The position numbers and the translations under genes are program-made. This document shows positions 35,223-44,867 of a stretch of 64,000 bases of DNA, in pieces. Every line of letters begins with the position of its first letter. Position 1 is the stretch's first letter. The stretch lies in the NCBI GenBank assembly GCA_964567745.1, contig CAZMNY010000047.1:1-64000 (forward strand). Direction: 5' to 3'. This DNA is from CAZMNY01 sp964567745 (lineage in GTDB: Bacteria > Planctomycetota > Planctomycetia > Pirellulales > Pirellulaceae). The notes beneath the pieces were generated by a model, which was not told where the DNA came from, did no database searches, and was given only the letters and a program-made list of their open reading frames with translations.

Positions 35223-36752
35223 CTAAAAATCGGCGCTATACTTTTGAGTCATGATGCGTCGGATGTCGGCCGTTGCTTCGTCGATCCCCTGCATCACCAA
35301 GTTCGCTGACATGTTGCCGCGAATTCGTTCTTGAGTTCGCACATGGGATTGAAGCTGACCTGTGCGATTCCGGTTGTGTGTCGCGGACCAGCCTGACCAG
35401 CCGTAGACACCGCCTCCGCCATACCAACGGTTACCGACCACGCCGATCGGATTGTAAGACGTCTGAACATCGTACTGTTCGGGCACTTCCTGTTGGCGGA
35501 CTCGGCTCCGAGCAGCTGCGGTCGTCACGCCTTGCTGCCCATCGCGAAGCGAGTCGGCGACAAACTTGCCGTATTCGAGCAGTTGCGGATCGACGTTGAG
35601 CATGGGCAGGCGATCAATCTTCCGAGCGTACTTGCCCATGAAGACGCTGATCTGGCCCATCGTCTTGCGATTGCTCTTGTCTCGTCGCAAGCAATCGATC
35701 ATCGAGGTCACAGACTTCAGATACAACTGAGATGCGCGAATCACCATCTGCTCCTGTGCTTCCGGGTTGTCCGCTGGATCGCCTTGATCCGCTTGCTTAA
35801 GCGTTGGCGGCATTTCAAGCAGACTCATGATGCGTCGCGTGCCACTTTGCTCAAGGTCGCCGCCAATCTGGATCTGGTTCTTGCCAACCTTGACGTCCCA
35901 GTTTTCGAACTCATCAATCATGACGCCTTGATTGGAAAGAACTTCGAGTAGAATCTCCTTCGCGACATCTTTGATCGACGAAACGTCCTCGGAGAAGTCG
36001 ACCTTGATCGCGCCGTAACGCGACTCGTTGACAGTGATACCCAACGACACGCCTCGGATGCTCGCGATCGCTTTACTCGCTGCTTCGAGGTCGATGTCTT
36101 TGCCTTTGATCGCTTCAAACGAAGCCAGGCGGCTTTGCACCATCGCCGGAGACAACATGTTGGAAAGATCCATCGCCATAATGACGGGTGAACCGCCTTC
36201 GGCAAACTTGATGGCCTCTTTCAAGTAACTAGAAAAACCCGACTTGCCCAACGTGTTCGAATAAACGCGATTGATATAGCCTGCGACATCTTGTCGTCGA
36301 GCGGGCCAGCCGACACCGGCGATGGTCGGCCCAAACTTGATCATGTACATGTCGCCAGGCAAGACAGCGATGTCCTTGCCGGCAATCTTATCCACCGACC
36401 CACGGAACCGGCCGGCGACCTTGACAACGGAAGGTTCGTACTTCAGGTCCATCAACGCGAGCTCTTTGATTGGCGCGAATGTGGAGAAATCCATTTTCGC
36501 CGCTTTGATAAATTTGCCGGCATCGGGCGGGACCATTAACATGCCCGACTCAAACGCCTTCTGATGATTTGCATCCCATCCCTCCTTGGCCGCCAAAGGC
36601 GATTCCAGGAGCTTATCGACGTCGACCAACACAATCGTGTTGACGTCGTTGGGAATTCGACTCGTCAGATGTTGGAACTGAGCTTGAACGGCGGCGGGCG
36701 CCAAAACACCAAAGACGAACGTGAAGGCGATGTAAGATTTGAGCCGCAGCAT
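35223..36752 (-). CDS. Secreted protein of unknown function (DUF3352-like style)
   Basis: A 509-residue exported protein, leader MLRLKSYIAFTFVFGVLAPA with cleavage near VQAQ. The body has RIPNDVNTIVLVDVDKLLES, which resembles the start of the planctomycete proteins that begin with 'P..t...l.v.....l...'. The same theme recurs in the gene at 57569-59323. A Gly/Tyr/Trp patch (WYGGGGVYGWSGWS) lies near 438-451. GGAAG is 8 bases before the ATG; a strong terminator follows. I cannot assign an activity. Confidence 0.82.
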   Translation of the reverse strand: MLRLKSYIAFTFVFGVLAPAAVQAQFQHLTSRIPNDVNTIVLVDVDKLLESPLAAKEGWDANHQKAFESGMLMVPPDAGKFIKAAKMDFSTFAPIKELALMDLKYEPSVVKVAGRFRGSVDKIAGKDIAVLPGDMYMIKFGPTIAGVGWPARRQDVAGYINRVYSNTLGKSGFSSYLKEAIKFAEGGSPVIMAMDLSNMLSPAMVQSRLASFEAIKGKDIDLEAASKAIASIRGVSLGITVNESRYGAIKVDFSEDVSSIKDVAKEILLEVLSNQGVMIDEFENWDVKVGKNQIQIGGDLEQSGTRRIMSLLEMPPTLKQADQGDPADNPEAQEQMVIRASQLYLKSVTSMIDCLRRDKSNRKTMGQISVFMGKYARKIDRLPMLNVDPQLLEYGKFVADSLRDGQQGVTTAAARSRVRQQEVPEQYDVQTSYNPIGVVGNRWYGGGGVYGWSGWSATHNRNRTGQLQSHVRTQERIRGNMSANLVMQGIDEATADIRRIMTQKYSADF

Positions 36753-36971
36753 GTGATTTCTTCCGTATTCGTTATCAACGATCGAGTGACCTTGTGTGGA
36801 TATTGCCTATATTAGCCTCCAGCAATCCCGGAAGCGAGTCTTTGATTCTCAAACGGCGATTTCGGCCGATGCCGCCGTGTCCTCGACGATGAATTCAAGA
36901 GCAATACCTTGTTTTCTCCTCATTTAACCGCAATTCCTCCGCTCATTCTCCCTTCAACATCGCCACGGAAA

Positions 36972-37994
36972 ATGAACTCACTCAAACACCTTGCGTCTTG
37001 TCGCTGCCGCCTCTTCTTCGCCATCTTGTTGATTTCAGGATGCGGAACTCGCGATGACTCGACGTCAGCCGGCGAGCAACCAGCATCCAACGCGGGCGAG
37101 CTGACCGAGGTCAAATTGATGTTGAACTGGTATCCCGAGGCCGAGCACGGCGGATACTACACGGCTCTACTCAACGGCTATTACCGGGAAGCAGGACTCG
37201 ATGTCACGATCATCCCGGGCGGACCAAACGCGCCGGTTGTCATCCAGACAGCTCGAGGCGCGGTGGAGTTTGGCGTAACCAACGCGGATCGAATCATCAT
37301 GGCTCGGGCCGAAGGCGCCATGATCAAAGGGTTGATGGCACCGCTGCAAACCAGTCCGCGTTGCGTGCTGGTTCACGAGTCGTCGGGTATCGAGTCGTTG
37401 AAGCAGTTGAGCGACGTGACATTGATGATGCGGCGCGAAAACGCATGGGCGCAGTTCTTGATTGCCAAACTGAAGCTCGACAACGTCGACATCGCACCGA
37501 ACTCCGCGGGTCTCGCCGCCTTCTTAAATGACCCCAAGGCAGCCAAGCAGGGCTATGTGATAAGCGAACCTTTTGTCGCAAAACAAAAGGGTGCCTCTGT
37601 GCGGTCGTTGATGGTTGCCGACCTGGGGTTCAACCCTTACACCAGCGTGCTCGTGACGAGCGACGGATACGCGAAGGAAAATCCAGAAACGCTCAAAGCC
37701 ATGGTGGACGCGTCGATTCGAGGTTGGCGAGCCTACTTGGAAGACGCCGAGAAGACGAACGCCCATATCCACTCGCTGAACCCCGAAATGGACGAAGAGA
37801 TTTTGGCGTTCGGAGTCGAGGCGATCAAGAAGCACTGCTTGGGCGATTCCGAGGAAGAGTCGCTCGGCGCGATGAATGCGGAACGTTGGAGCGAGCTGAT
37901 TCGACAACTCGAGGATCTCAAGATGCTCGACGCGGGAAAGGTCACCGTCGATTCCGTCTTCTCGAACAAGTTCACGTCAAACAGCGGCAACTGA
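36972..37994 (+). CDS. ABC-type substrate-binding lipoprotein, NMT1/THI5-like
   Basis: A 340-residue periplasmic binding protein anchored by lipid: the leader ends with the lipobox LLISGCG. The domain begins VKLMLNWYPEAEHGGYYTAL, characteristic of THI5/SsuA-type solute binders (the tryptophan-tyrosine N-terminal loop), followed by GGPNAPVVIQTARGAVEFGV. The ATG at 36972 puts the lipobox at a normal distance. No ABC permease or ATPase is adjacent, so it is an orphan binder here. The ligand could be a pyrimidine, sulfonate or nitrate-like compound; no TPP riboswitch is seen upstream. Confidence 0.85.
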   Translation: MNSLKHLASCRCRLFFAILLISGCGTRDDSTSAGEQPASNAGELTEVKLMLNWYPEAEHGGYYTALLNGYYREAGLDVTIIPGGPNAPVVIQTARGAVEFGVTNADRIIMARAEGAMIKGLMAPLQTSPRCVLVHESSGIESLKQLSDVTLMMRRENAWAQFLIAKLKLDNVDIAPNSAGLAAFLNDPKAAKQGYVISEPFVAKQKGASVRSLMVADLGFNPYTSVLVTSDGYAKENPETLKAMVDASIRGWRAYLEDAEKTNAHIHSLNPEMDEEILAFGVEAIKKHCLGDSEEESLGAMNAERWSELIRQLEDLKMLDAGKVTVDSVFSNKFTSNSGN

Positions 37995-38010
37995 AGCCGG
38001 CGACCGACGC

Positions 38011-39153
38011 TTAGCGGCTAGCGTACTCGACGACCGGCGCCGATCGAAACTCTTGCTTGACGGCAGTTTTCGATAGGGTCGAGATGGACCACACGCCGAT
38101 TATGAATGTGATGATCCAAAGAGGCGATGTGGGCAGCATGCAAACAATGGCGCCCGTGACCGCCAGTCCATACGATCGAAGCGACTTCATATTGCGTGCT
38201 CCAACGATCATCAGAAATCCGCTGATCAACGTCGCGATCGCGAGCGTCAGAGGGATCATGTTGAACACCAGGTTGGTCCGATCCGAACCGTTTCCCGCGC
38301 CGGCAAACAGGTAGGCTACGCCAGCAAAGGCGCCCAAAGAAATCAGCACGTTGATCACGCCCAGAAACCACTGAAACCCGGCGGGAGTACTCAGTCCGTT
38401 CAGCACGTCGGTTCGTCGAGCAATCGGTTTCTGAGGCGGATCTCCGGCCTCGCTTTCACCATCGTTTCGCGGTTTCGGCCACGCGGAGGACAAGACACTG
38501 CATCCGCCAAGGGCCAATCCCATGCCTACCCAGACGTACGACGCCGGTCCGTGCCGGTTAAAAACGAGTCCCATGAACAGCATCAGGCCGAAGCCGATGC
38601 ATAGCATGACGATGCCCATGGCGAGATTGCCGTTCGGTCTGGTTGATCTGGGAAGGCGGTTTTGGTCGGCGAACGCGCTACCGAGTATCGAACCGCCAGC
38701 CAGAGCCAACCCGATGCCGGTCCAGAGATAACCAGCGTTGTCCATCAAGATGCCCAGCAGTACGAACATCACGACGCCAACGGCCAAGAAACCGCACCCC
38801 ATCAAGATCAACCCCATGTGCGGAACGAGTTTCGACTCATCCGCCGCGGCCTCATGAGGATCGATCGCGGAATCGCCGAGGACGCTGCGGACCGCGTTGA
38901 CAACGGTGAGCGCCAATTCGCGATCCCGTTTCTCAATCTTCAGATCAACTCGCCCTCGATCGTGACCAGGAATCTTAGCGACAGCGTCGAGCGAATTGGA
39001 TTGAACGGAAACGACTGCGCCGCCGCAAGTTGATTCGTACGTGATGGCGGCGATCTCGTCCATCGGAATCGCAGCTTTGCCGACGCCCGGTTTGAACCCG
39101 GCAAACTTGTCGGACCACTCGACGTATTCACCGATCGTAAAGTCAAACGTCAA
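38011..39153 (-). pseudogene. C-terminal membrane part of a split Ser/Thr kinase gene
   Basis: This frame (380 codons, only a TTG available as start inside the 7-bp repeat) begins TFDFTIGEYVEWSDKF. It continues a domain (IPMDEIAAITYE, KIPGHDRGRVDLKIEKRDRE) whose first half is the end of the upstream kinase frame. It then carries about eight membrane segments in two duplicated four-helix-like units (LVPHMGLILMGCGFLAVGVV and later). Removing one 7-bp repeat unit at 39142-39162 would join the two frames into one protein. It is therefore most likely the separated C-terminus of a receptor kinase, not an independent gene. Confidence 0.75.
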
Positions 39154-39162
39154 ACGTCAAAC
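39142..39162 (-). repeat. Three copies of a 7-bp repeat at the kinase frameshift
   Basis: GTCAAAC occurs three times in tandem. Two copies would keep the kinase reading frame open; three copies shift it by one base and give a TGA. Confidence 0.93.
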
Positions 39163-39649
39163 GCTCGCCCACAAATCGGACCAGCCCTTTTGCACCGTCC
39201 ACTCCATCACGGTTGATTATGAACGGCACGCTGCAATTCGCCGAACTCGAAGCGGGGCGTTTGGCGGCCTGCGCGTAATTTGCGGCCGCGGGCAGAGGGG
39301 CCGATGCCATGTTATTGGAGATCTGCTCGACATCCGTTCTCAGCTCGCTGATCTGCTGATAACGCTGATCCGGTTTACGCTTCAAGGTTCGCAAAACGAC
39401 CTTGTCTAGACGCGCGTCGAGTTCGCGTTCCGAGGGAAGCTCGAATCGCCCGATTGGCAAGTCGCCGGTCATCAGTTCGTACAAAACGACGCCGAGCGAA
39501 TAGATGTCGGCGCGGTGGTCGACATCCAGAGGGCGTTCGAGCTGCTCCGGCGCCATATAGTGCATCGTGCCCATAACCTGATTTGCCGACGTCAAAGTCA
39601 TTTCGACCGGCGCCCGGTGAAGCAGCTTGGCCAAGCCAAAATCGTCCGC
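39143..39649 (-). pseudogene. C-lobe of a Ser/Thr protein kinase, N-lobe deleted
   Basis: The frame carries DDFGLAKLLHRAP (DFG motif), GTMHYMAPEQLE (activation segment, APE), HRADIYSLGVVLYELMTGDLP and the regulatory start VPFIINRDGVDGAKGLVRF. The glycine loop, VAIK lysine and HRD catalytic loop are missing; upstream is sigma-factor sequence instead. It ends prematurely at the 7-bp repeat. The protein cannot be an active kinase as it stands. Confidence 0.85.
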
Positions 39650-39911
39650 GTTCGGGACGCACATCTCCAAACGTATTCTTCTCGAGGATTTGGGTGAAAA
39701 AGCCCTGAGTCAAATCGGCCGCCGCGTCTCGGTCGTGCCCCTCGCGACGAACGAATGCGTATAGCGGGTACCAATACGATTCGCACAATGCCGCCATCGC
39801 GTCGCGAGACTCCTCGCTGTCCCCAGCGCCGGCAGCGAGCACGAGGCTCCAACGTGTGGATGCGAATTTCGATTTGGCCGAACGGCCGAGGGCGGAATCC
39901 GATTGGGACAT
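39638..39911 (-). pseudogene. N-terminal fragment of an ECF-like sigma factor
   Basis: From the ATG at 39911 the frame reads FASTRWSLVLAAGAGD, LCESYWYPLYAFVRREGHD and ADLTQGFFTQILEKNTFGDV, the region-2-type start of the planctomycete sigma factors that usually precede a kinase gene. At about 39638-39649 (GCGGACGATTT on the coding strand) it runs into kinase sequence in another frame; region 4 is missing. The fragment ends out of frame at 39375. Confidence 0.85.
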
Positions 39912-40069
39912 GCCCTGTATTGTAGTTCACTGCGGGGTCCCTGCGGAGGGCGAAACAAGTCGGCTCAGTCAAACTCCCTTGCGGCAATTCAATTCGCATC
40001 GAGGTGAGACATCGAGTATCTTTGGCGTTGCTTTACCGCCACCCGTCCAGCCCCGAAACGAGGCGTCCG

Positions 40070-41392
40070 ATGCCGCAAACGTCGCCAGCAAGTCCGTTGT
40101 CAAAGCGAAGTCCGCAGAACCTAGCGCCGCATCAAAACGGCAAGTTTTGGCTGTTGTTCGCCCTAGTCGCTTGCCTCATCCCATGCTCAACGCTTCGAGG
40201 CGACAATTGGCGGCGGTGGCGCGGCCCCACCCATAACGGCGTCGCCGCTGGCGATGAGTTCCCGCTCAAGTGGGATGAAAACACCAACGTCATTTGGAAA
40301 ACGAAGATCCCAGGCTGGGGTACGTCGACTCCGGCGATTTGGAGCGACCAGTTGTTCGTCAGCACGAACGACGAAGGCAAGAACGTTGTGTTCTGCTTCG
40401 ACCGCCACGGCAAACAACAATGGAAAGTAGAAGCGGGCGGGTCGGCGTCAAACCGCAATCGAAAAGCGAGCGCTTCCAACCCTTCGCCGACGACTGACGG
40501 CAAGCATGTCTACGGCTACTTCAAGAGTGGCGACTTCATCTGCGTCGACCTGAGCGGCAAAGTGATTTGGCAAACGAACCTGCAGAAACAATTCGGCGAA
40601 GATCGATTGAACTGGGATTTGGGAACGTCGCCTGTGCTCGCAGGCGACAATGTCGTCGTCGCGGTCATGCATCAAGGCCCGTCCTACGTTGTGGCGTTCA
40701 ATAAAGAGACCGGTAAGCAAGCTTGGAAAACGGACCGCGACTTGGGCGCGCCCGCGGAAGCTCGCGATAGCTATTCGACCCCCGTCGTCGTCGAGGAAAA
40801 TGGGCAGGAAGCACTTGTGATCGTCGGCGCCGATCATGTCACCGCCTACGCGGCGGCCGATGGCAAAGAGCTGTGGCGAGTTGGCGGGCTCAATCCGGAA
40901 AAGCAACGCAATTTTCGCTCGATCGCCTCCGCCGTCGTTTCTGGCGACTACGTTGTTACTCCCTATTCTCGAGGCAGAACGTTGCTCGGTATCCGTCGAG
41001 GGGGAAGCGGTGATGTAACGAAGTCTCATGTTCTCTGGACTGAGTACGGCACGTTTTCGGATGTGCCCTCACCGGTAGCTCAGAACGGCTTGATCTACTT
41101 GTGCACGGACCGAGGCGAAGCACTGTGCGTCGATGCAAAAACAGGCAAAGAGGTTTGGAAGATCGCCCTGCCGCGAAACCGCTATCCGTATAGCTCGTCG
41201 CCGATCCTTGCTGGAGGCCGCTTGTACACGACACGCGAAGACGGGACGACATTTGTCATCCAACTGGGTGAGAAACCCGAACTTGTGGCGACGAATGCAC
41301 TGCGAGAAAATACATACGCGACGCCCGCCTTCGTCGACGGTCGGATCTATATGCGAACGTCTGACTTTCTCTTATGCATCGGGAAGAAATAG
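40070..41392 (+). CDS. Secreted PQQ-type beta-propeller protein
   Basis: A 440-residue protein of the BamB/PQQ-repeat type. A membrane leader is at about 26-42 (FWLLFALVACLIPCSTLRG). Blades are visible as DNWRRWRGPTHNGVA at the start, then VIWKTKIPGWGTSTPAIW, KQQWKVEAGG, KVIWQTNL, KQAWKTDRDL, KELWRVGGL and KEVWKIALP. GAGG precedes the ATG at 40070 by 6 bases; an earlier ATG at 40004 seems less likely. A paralogue lies at 60022-61380. Enzymatic (quinoprotein) activity is not shown by the sequence; it may be structural. Confidence 0.88.
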   Translation: MPQTSPASPLSKRSPQNLAPHQNGKFWLLFALVACLIPCSTLRGDNWRRWRGPTHNGVAAGDEFPLKWDENTNVIWKTKIPGWGTSTPAIWSDQLFVSTNDEGKNVVFCFDRHGKQQWKVEAGGSASNRNRKASASNPSPTTDGKHVYGYFKSGDFICVDLSGKVIWQTNLQKQFGEDRLNWDLGTSPVLAGDNVVVAVMHQGPSYVVAFNKETGKQAWKTDRDLGAPAEARDSYSTPVVVEENGQEALVIVGADHVTAYAAADGKELWRVGGLNPEKQRNFRSIASAVVSGDYVVTPYSRGRTLLGIRRGGSGDVTKSHVLWTEYGTFSDVPSPVAQNGLIYLCTDRGEALCVDAKTGKEVWKIALPRNRYPYSSSPILAGGRLYTTREDGTTFVIQLGEKPELVATNALRENTYATPAFVDGRIYMRTSDFLLCIGKK

Positions 41393-41502
41393 CTCGCGAG
41401 TCCGCGCGAACCGACTCTCCTGGACTCGACGGTGAAAGGACTCGACTGTTCACGACAAAACGGTTCAGGACGATTCTGCAGAACGACATATCGATGGCGC
41501 AA

Positions 41503-42870
41503 CTAGCTTGCCGCCGCGGGGGCGGGAGGCGTTTTTTCTTCGGGCTTCGCGTCGCCAGTTGCGCTGTCGTTGACAGAATCGCCTTCTTGCAATCGCGAAT
41601 TGAGATACTCAATCGCGTGCTGCAATTGCGGGTCGACCACCGCATCGGCCGGATCGATTGTCGGCGGCTCCTCGCCTTCGTTCGGTAGGATGTCGCGACG
41701 CTGCCTATCCTTGGCAATTGCAATCACCTCCTCGTCCGGGATCTTTATTTCGTTTCCATCGTTGGGTCGAACGCCCCAATCATCCGATTCCGACGCCGAC
41801 TTGGAACGATGGATGTTCTTCTCCGTCGGCCGCCAATAGGTTGCTGTCGTCAGTTTCAATGCACTCTTGCCGCCTTCAAGTTCAATAATGTTCTGAACCG
41901 TCCCTTTGCCCCATGTGCGTTCGCCGACAATGTAAGCGCGCTTGTGGTCCTGCAGGCATGCGGCGACGATTTCACTTGCGCTGGCGGAGAAGTGATTCAC
42001 GAGCACAACGACGTCAACATCCGGGTCGACGATCGTCGCGGCTTTCGTCGCCTCTTCTCGCCGCCTCTCGACTCCGCCACGACCTCGAGTCGTAACGATC
42101 TTTCCGCCATCGATAAACGTGTCGCAAGTTGCCACCGCTGCCGACAGGAGACCTCCGGCATTGTTTCGCAAATCGATGACGATCGCTTTGACAGCGCCGT
42201 TTTCGAACTTGAGCGCGTCCTTCAATTCGGAGACCGTCTTTTCTCCAAATGTGGAGATGCGGATGTAGCCGATGTCCGAATTCTCTGCCAAATGAAAAAT
42301 CCAACGACCATCCGGCTTCAGCCGGTCGCCCTTGACCGACTGCACAGGAATGACGGCTCGCTCCACGTCCATCTCGACAATCTGTTTGTCGCGATGTTGA
42401 ATTCTCAGATGCACAGGCGAACCTGGCGGACCACGCATGAATCCGACGGCGTCGCGCAACGACATGCCTTCGGTCGTCGTGCTGTCGATCTCGAGAATAA
42501 TATCGCCTCCACGTATGCCGGCGCGAAACGCGGGCGTGTTGACCATCGGGCTCGTGACCGTCAGCCGGTTTGTCGCGGCGTCAACGTCGACGATGATGCC
42601 GATGCCGCCGAAATTCTGATCGAGACTCTCCTGAAACTGGGCGAAGTCATCTCGACTAATGAACCCGGAGTACTGGTCCAGATCTTGAACCATTCCATCC
42701 ATTGCGCTTTCGAACAAGTCTCGCGTCTCAACCGGCTCGATAAACTCCTCGGCAATGATCCCCATCGCTTCGGTGACCGTCGCCGCGTACCGATTGCGCT
42801 GAGCCGTGGCGTAACAAATCAGCGAAAAAATGGCGGAGAACGAGATAATCAAGATGTTGTTGAGCGGCAT
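41503..42870 (-). CDS. S41 family C-terminal processing peptidase (CtpA-like)
   Basis: A 455-residue membrane-anchored periplasmic serine protease. An N-terminal anchor lies at about 6-24. A PDZ domain has FGGIGIIVD and GIRGGDIILEIDS (about 90-170). The protease domain has VIDLRNNAGGLLSAAV, the nucleophile Ser in HFSASASEIVAAC and the Lys in ERTWGKGTVQNII, giving the Ser-Lys dyad. The C-terminus is acidic and Pro/Ala-rich. It converges with the PQQ protein gene. It probably trims envelope proteins. Confidence 0.93.
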   Translation of the reverse strand: MPLNNILIISFSAIFSLICYATAQRNRYAATVTEAMGIIAEEFIEPVETRDLFESAMDGMVQDLDQYSGFISRDDFAQFQESLDQNFGGIGIIVDVDAATNRLTVTSPMVNTPAFRAGIRGGDIILEIDSTTTEGMSLRDAVGFMRGPPGSPVHLRIQHRDKQIVEMDVERAVIPVQSVKGDRLKPDGRWIFHLAENSDIGYIRISTFGEKTVSELKDALKFENGAVKAIVIDLRNNAGGLLSAAVATCDTFIDGGKIVTTRGRGGVERRREEATKAATIVDPDVDVVVLVNHFSASASEIVAACLQDHKRAYIVGERTWGKGTVQNIIELEGGKSALKLTTATYWRPTEKNIHRSKSASESDDWGVRPNDGNEIKIPDEEVIAIAKDRQRRDILPNEGEEPPTIDPADAVVDPQLQHAIEYLNSRLQEGDSVNDSATGDAKPEEKTPPAPAAAS

Positions 42871-42971
42871 TGTCGCGTTCCGTTCAGGCAGTGGCCAACC
42901 GATTCGCTCCTATCGTACCGCCAAGGGAACAATACGGCTATCACGAATCCACGGCGGTCCGGGGCGCCCCT

Positions 42972-43019
42972 GGCACAATTTCCAGCGGAGTTCCCAGCAC
43001 AAATTCCAGCACAAATCCC
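42972..43019. repeat. Degenerate 12-bp tandem repeat, four units
   Basis: Units GGCACAATTTCC, AGCGGAGTTCCC, AGCACAAATTCC and AGCACAAATCCC run in a row between the S41 peptidase start and the end of the next leftward gene. Non-coding; the last two units differ at one position. Confidence 0.65.
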
Positions 43020-43057
43020 AGAGAACCGACCGAGCTGTCGCCAGTCTCGCCGCCCGT

Positions 43058-44578
43058 CTAGCCGCCAAGGAATGGCGCCGGCGTGAGCACGACATGTTGC
43101 TCAAACAGGCTGTAGACGCCGTACCAAGAGAGATACTGAGTCAGATAGACAATGCCAACGTAGGCGGCCACGATCGGCACTTGGGCGAATCGCGAAAACA
43201 GTCGGAAAATGAAATGCCGCGGCGCATCGCGGCGCGACGCGAGGGCCAGCACCCATCCAGCGAGAATTCGAGCTGGGAACATGAACGCAACGAACACCAG
43301 ACTTGGAATCCAGAGCGTTTCACTCGGCGTCAATTCGATTTTCAGCAAATACAAAGGCAACGCGAACAACAGCGTTATCAGCAACGAAAACCAGAAAGCG
43401 ATCGGCGCTTTACGGAACTGCTTGCGGACTGCGCCGACATCAAACATCGCAACCATTTCGCCCTCGGCGGCGAAGTGAGCCTGCAAGAAGGGCAGGTAAA
43501 GCAAAACGATGGTCAGAATCGCCGCGCCAGTAAGACTGAGCAGGACGGCAACGCCAGCCGGCATGAAGCTGGCAATGACCAGCAACGAGATGGGCAGAAA
43601 AAGCCAGGCAACCGCGCCAGCAAATCCTCGCAAGCCGAGCCAAAAAAGATGCGGCAGCCGGAGGCCGACGACGAAATCCCACACCGCGTCACGACGTTGC
43701 GAGAGAAAGCCGCCCGAACGAATCTCAAACAACAAACGAAGCGGCGGAATCGAGACAGCAAACCCGCGGCCGCGAAACCAATTCCAGGGAATCGCGACAG
43801 GTGCGAATAGCGGCCAAGAATAATCCCGCAGACGTCCGCCGCATGACCAGGCCACGATGACATGCGCAACGCAAATCCCCGTCGCAATGAGCTGGGCCAT
43901 TCGCCAGCCTTGCGTGATCTGGCTTGTGGGATCGATGACGTAAGCGCTGTACCACGTCTCATTGATCAACACGAGCGGCAAATAGACGAGGTAAGCGCCG
44001 CCGATGAGGCCACCGATGCGAGCTGCCGACCGTATCCCCATAAAACCGTCACGAATACGCCCACTTCGAGCAACCCGTCCGCTCGCTTCCAGCAAGTAAC
44101 CTAAGCTGGCGAACTGCAAGATGGGAATGCTCGAGACCACCGCCAGACCAGCCAGAAGCGACACCATTCCAAAGACCCACTCAGCCAAGCTGCCAACCGC
44201 CAGCCAAATTCGCACCGGCATGCTCGGCTTCGGCTGAGGCGCAACAAGATCCGCATCGACGATTCGGACCGGAGGCGATACGAGCTTACTGGTGAAGACG
44301 ACTTCATCGTCGGCGGCGTCCTCAACGCTGCCGACATCCTCACTGCTGATAACTTTACTCTCAGCGACACGCTCACTGACGATGGCTGTCTCGCTGGGCG
44401 TAACAAGCGGTTTGGCGACAACGGGCGGCGCGGCAATCGGCGGTTGAGCCTGAACGACCTCGCCGTAGTAAATGTCATCTTCTTCGACTTCAGCGAGCTC
44501 GATGACTTCCGGCTGATCGGGTTGGTCCGCGGGACGCTGTTGCTCAGGACGATCTGAGTTGGAAGCTGGACGACTCAT
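43058..44578 (-). CDS. Polytopic membrane protein of unknown function (DUF4013-like)
   Basis: A 506-residue protein with a long acidic, Pro-rich cytoplasmic N-terminus (about 1-115, VIELAEVEEDDIYYGEVV) and then about eight membrane segments. SLGYLLEASGRVARSGRIRDG after the first segments resembles DUF4013-type proteins. The start was placed at the ATG at 44578 (GGGAG 6 bases upstream); a TTG two codons earlier is the longest alternative. It is upstream of the S41 peptidase on the same strand (187 bases). The role is not known. Confidence 0.78.
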   Translation of the reverse strand: MSRPASNSDRPEQQRPADQPDQPEVIELAEVEEDDIYYGEVVQAQPPIAAPPVVAKPLVTPSETAIVSERVAESKVISSEDVGSVEDAADDEVVFTSKLVSPPVRIVDADLVAPQPKPSMPVRIWLAVGSLAEWVFGMVSLLAGLAVVSSIPILQFASLGYLLEASGRVARSGRIRDGFMGIRSAARIGGLIGGAYLVYLPLVLINETWYSAYVIDPTSQITQGWRMAQLIATGICVAHVIVAWSCGGRLRDYSWPLFAPVAIPWNWFRGRGFAVSIPPLRLLFEIRSGGFLSQRRDAVWDFVVGLRLPHLFWLGLRGFAGAVAWLFLPISLLVIASFMPAGVAVLLSLTGAAILTIVLLYLPFLQAHFAAEGEMVAMFDVGAVRKQFRKAPIAFWFSLLITLLFALPLYLLKIELTPSETLWIPSLVFVAFMFPARILAGWVLALASRRDAPRHFIFRLFSRFAQVPIVAAYVGIVYLTQYLSWYGVYSLFEQHVVLTPAPFLGG

Positions 44579-44867
44579 TTTCAACTCCCATCGTTTTCTG
44601 GTGTCGCCAATCGTCGTCCGGACGCGAGTCGTTGCCCCGCCGGAACGTTCGTCGAAAGCCCTGTTTTCTTGGCAATATTATGCGCCAAAACGCGAAGCAA
44701 ACTAGACTGACGTGGCTATCCGACGGCGGCGATCTCGGGGGTTCGGCTATCGTCGCCAATCACGATTGTATTTGGAAACTTGCCGCGTCCAGCTAAGGTA
44801 CAACGTATCGAACGGCCGCCTTGCCGGACATCATGCGTTACCCGCTCCAGCCCCAAAAGGTTTCCAG

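Noticed and set aside
36753..36971. TPP riboswitch upstream of the THI5-like gene
   Set aside because: No CTGAGA or ACCTGATCTGG-type core is present.
41809..43086. A 425-codon + frame opposite the S41 peptidase
   Set aside because: The reverse frame has PDZ and Ser-Lys motifs; the forward frame is a codon-bias shadow.
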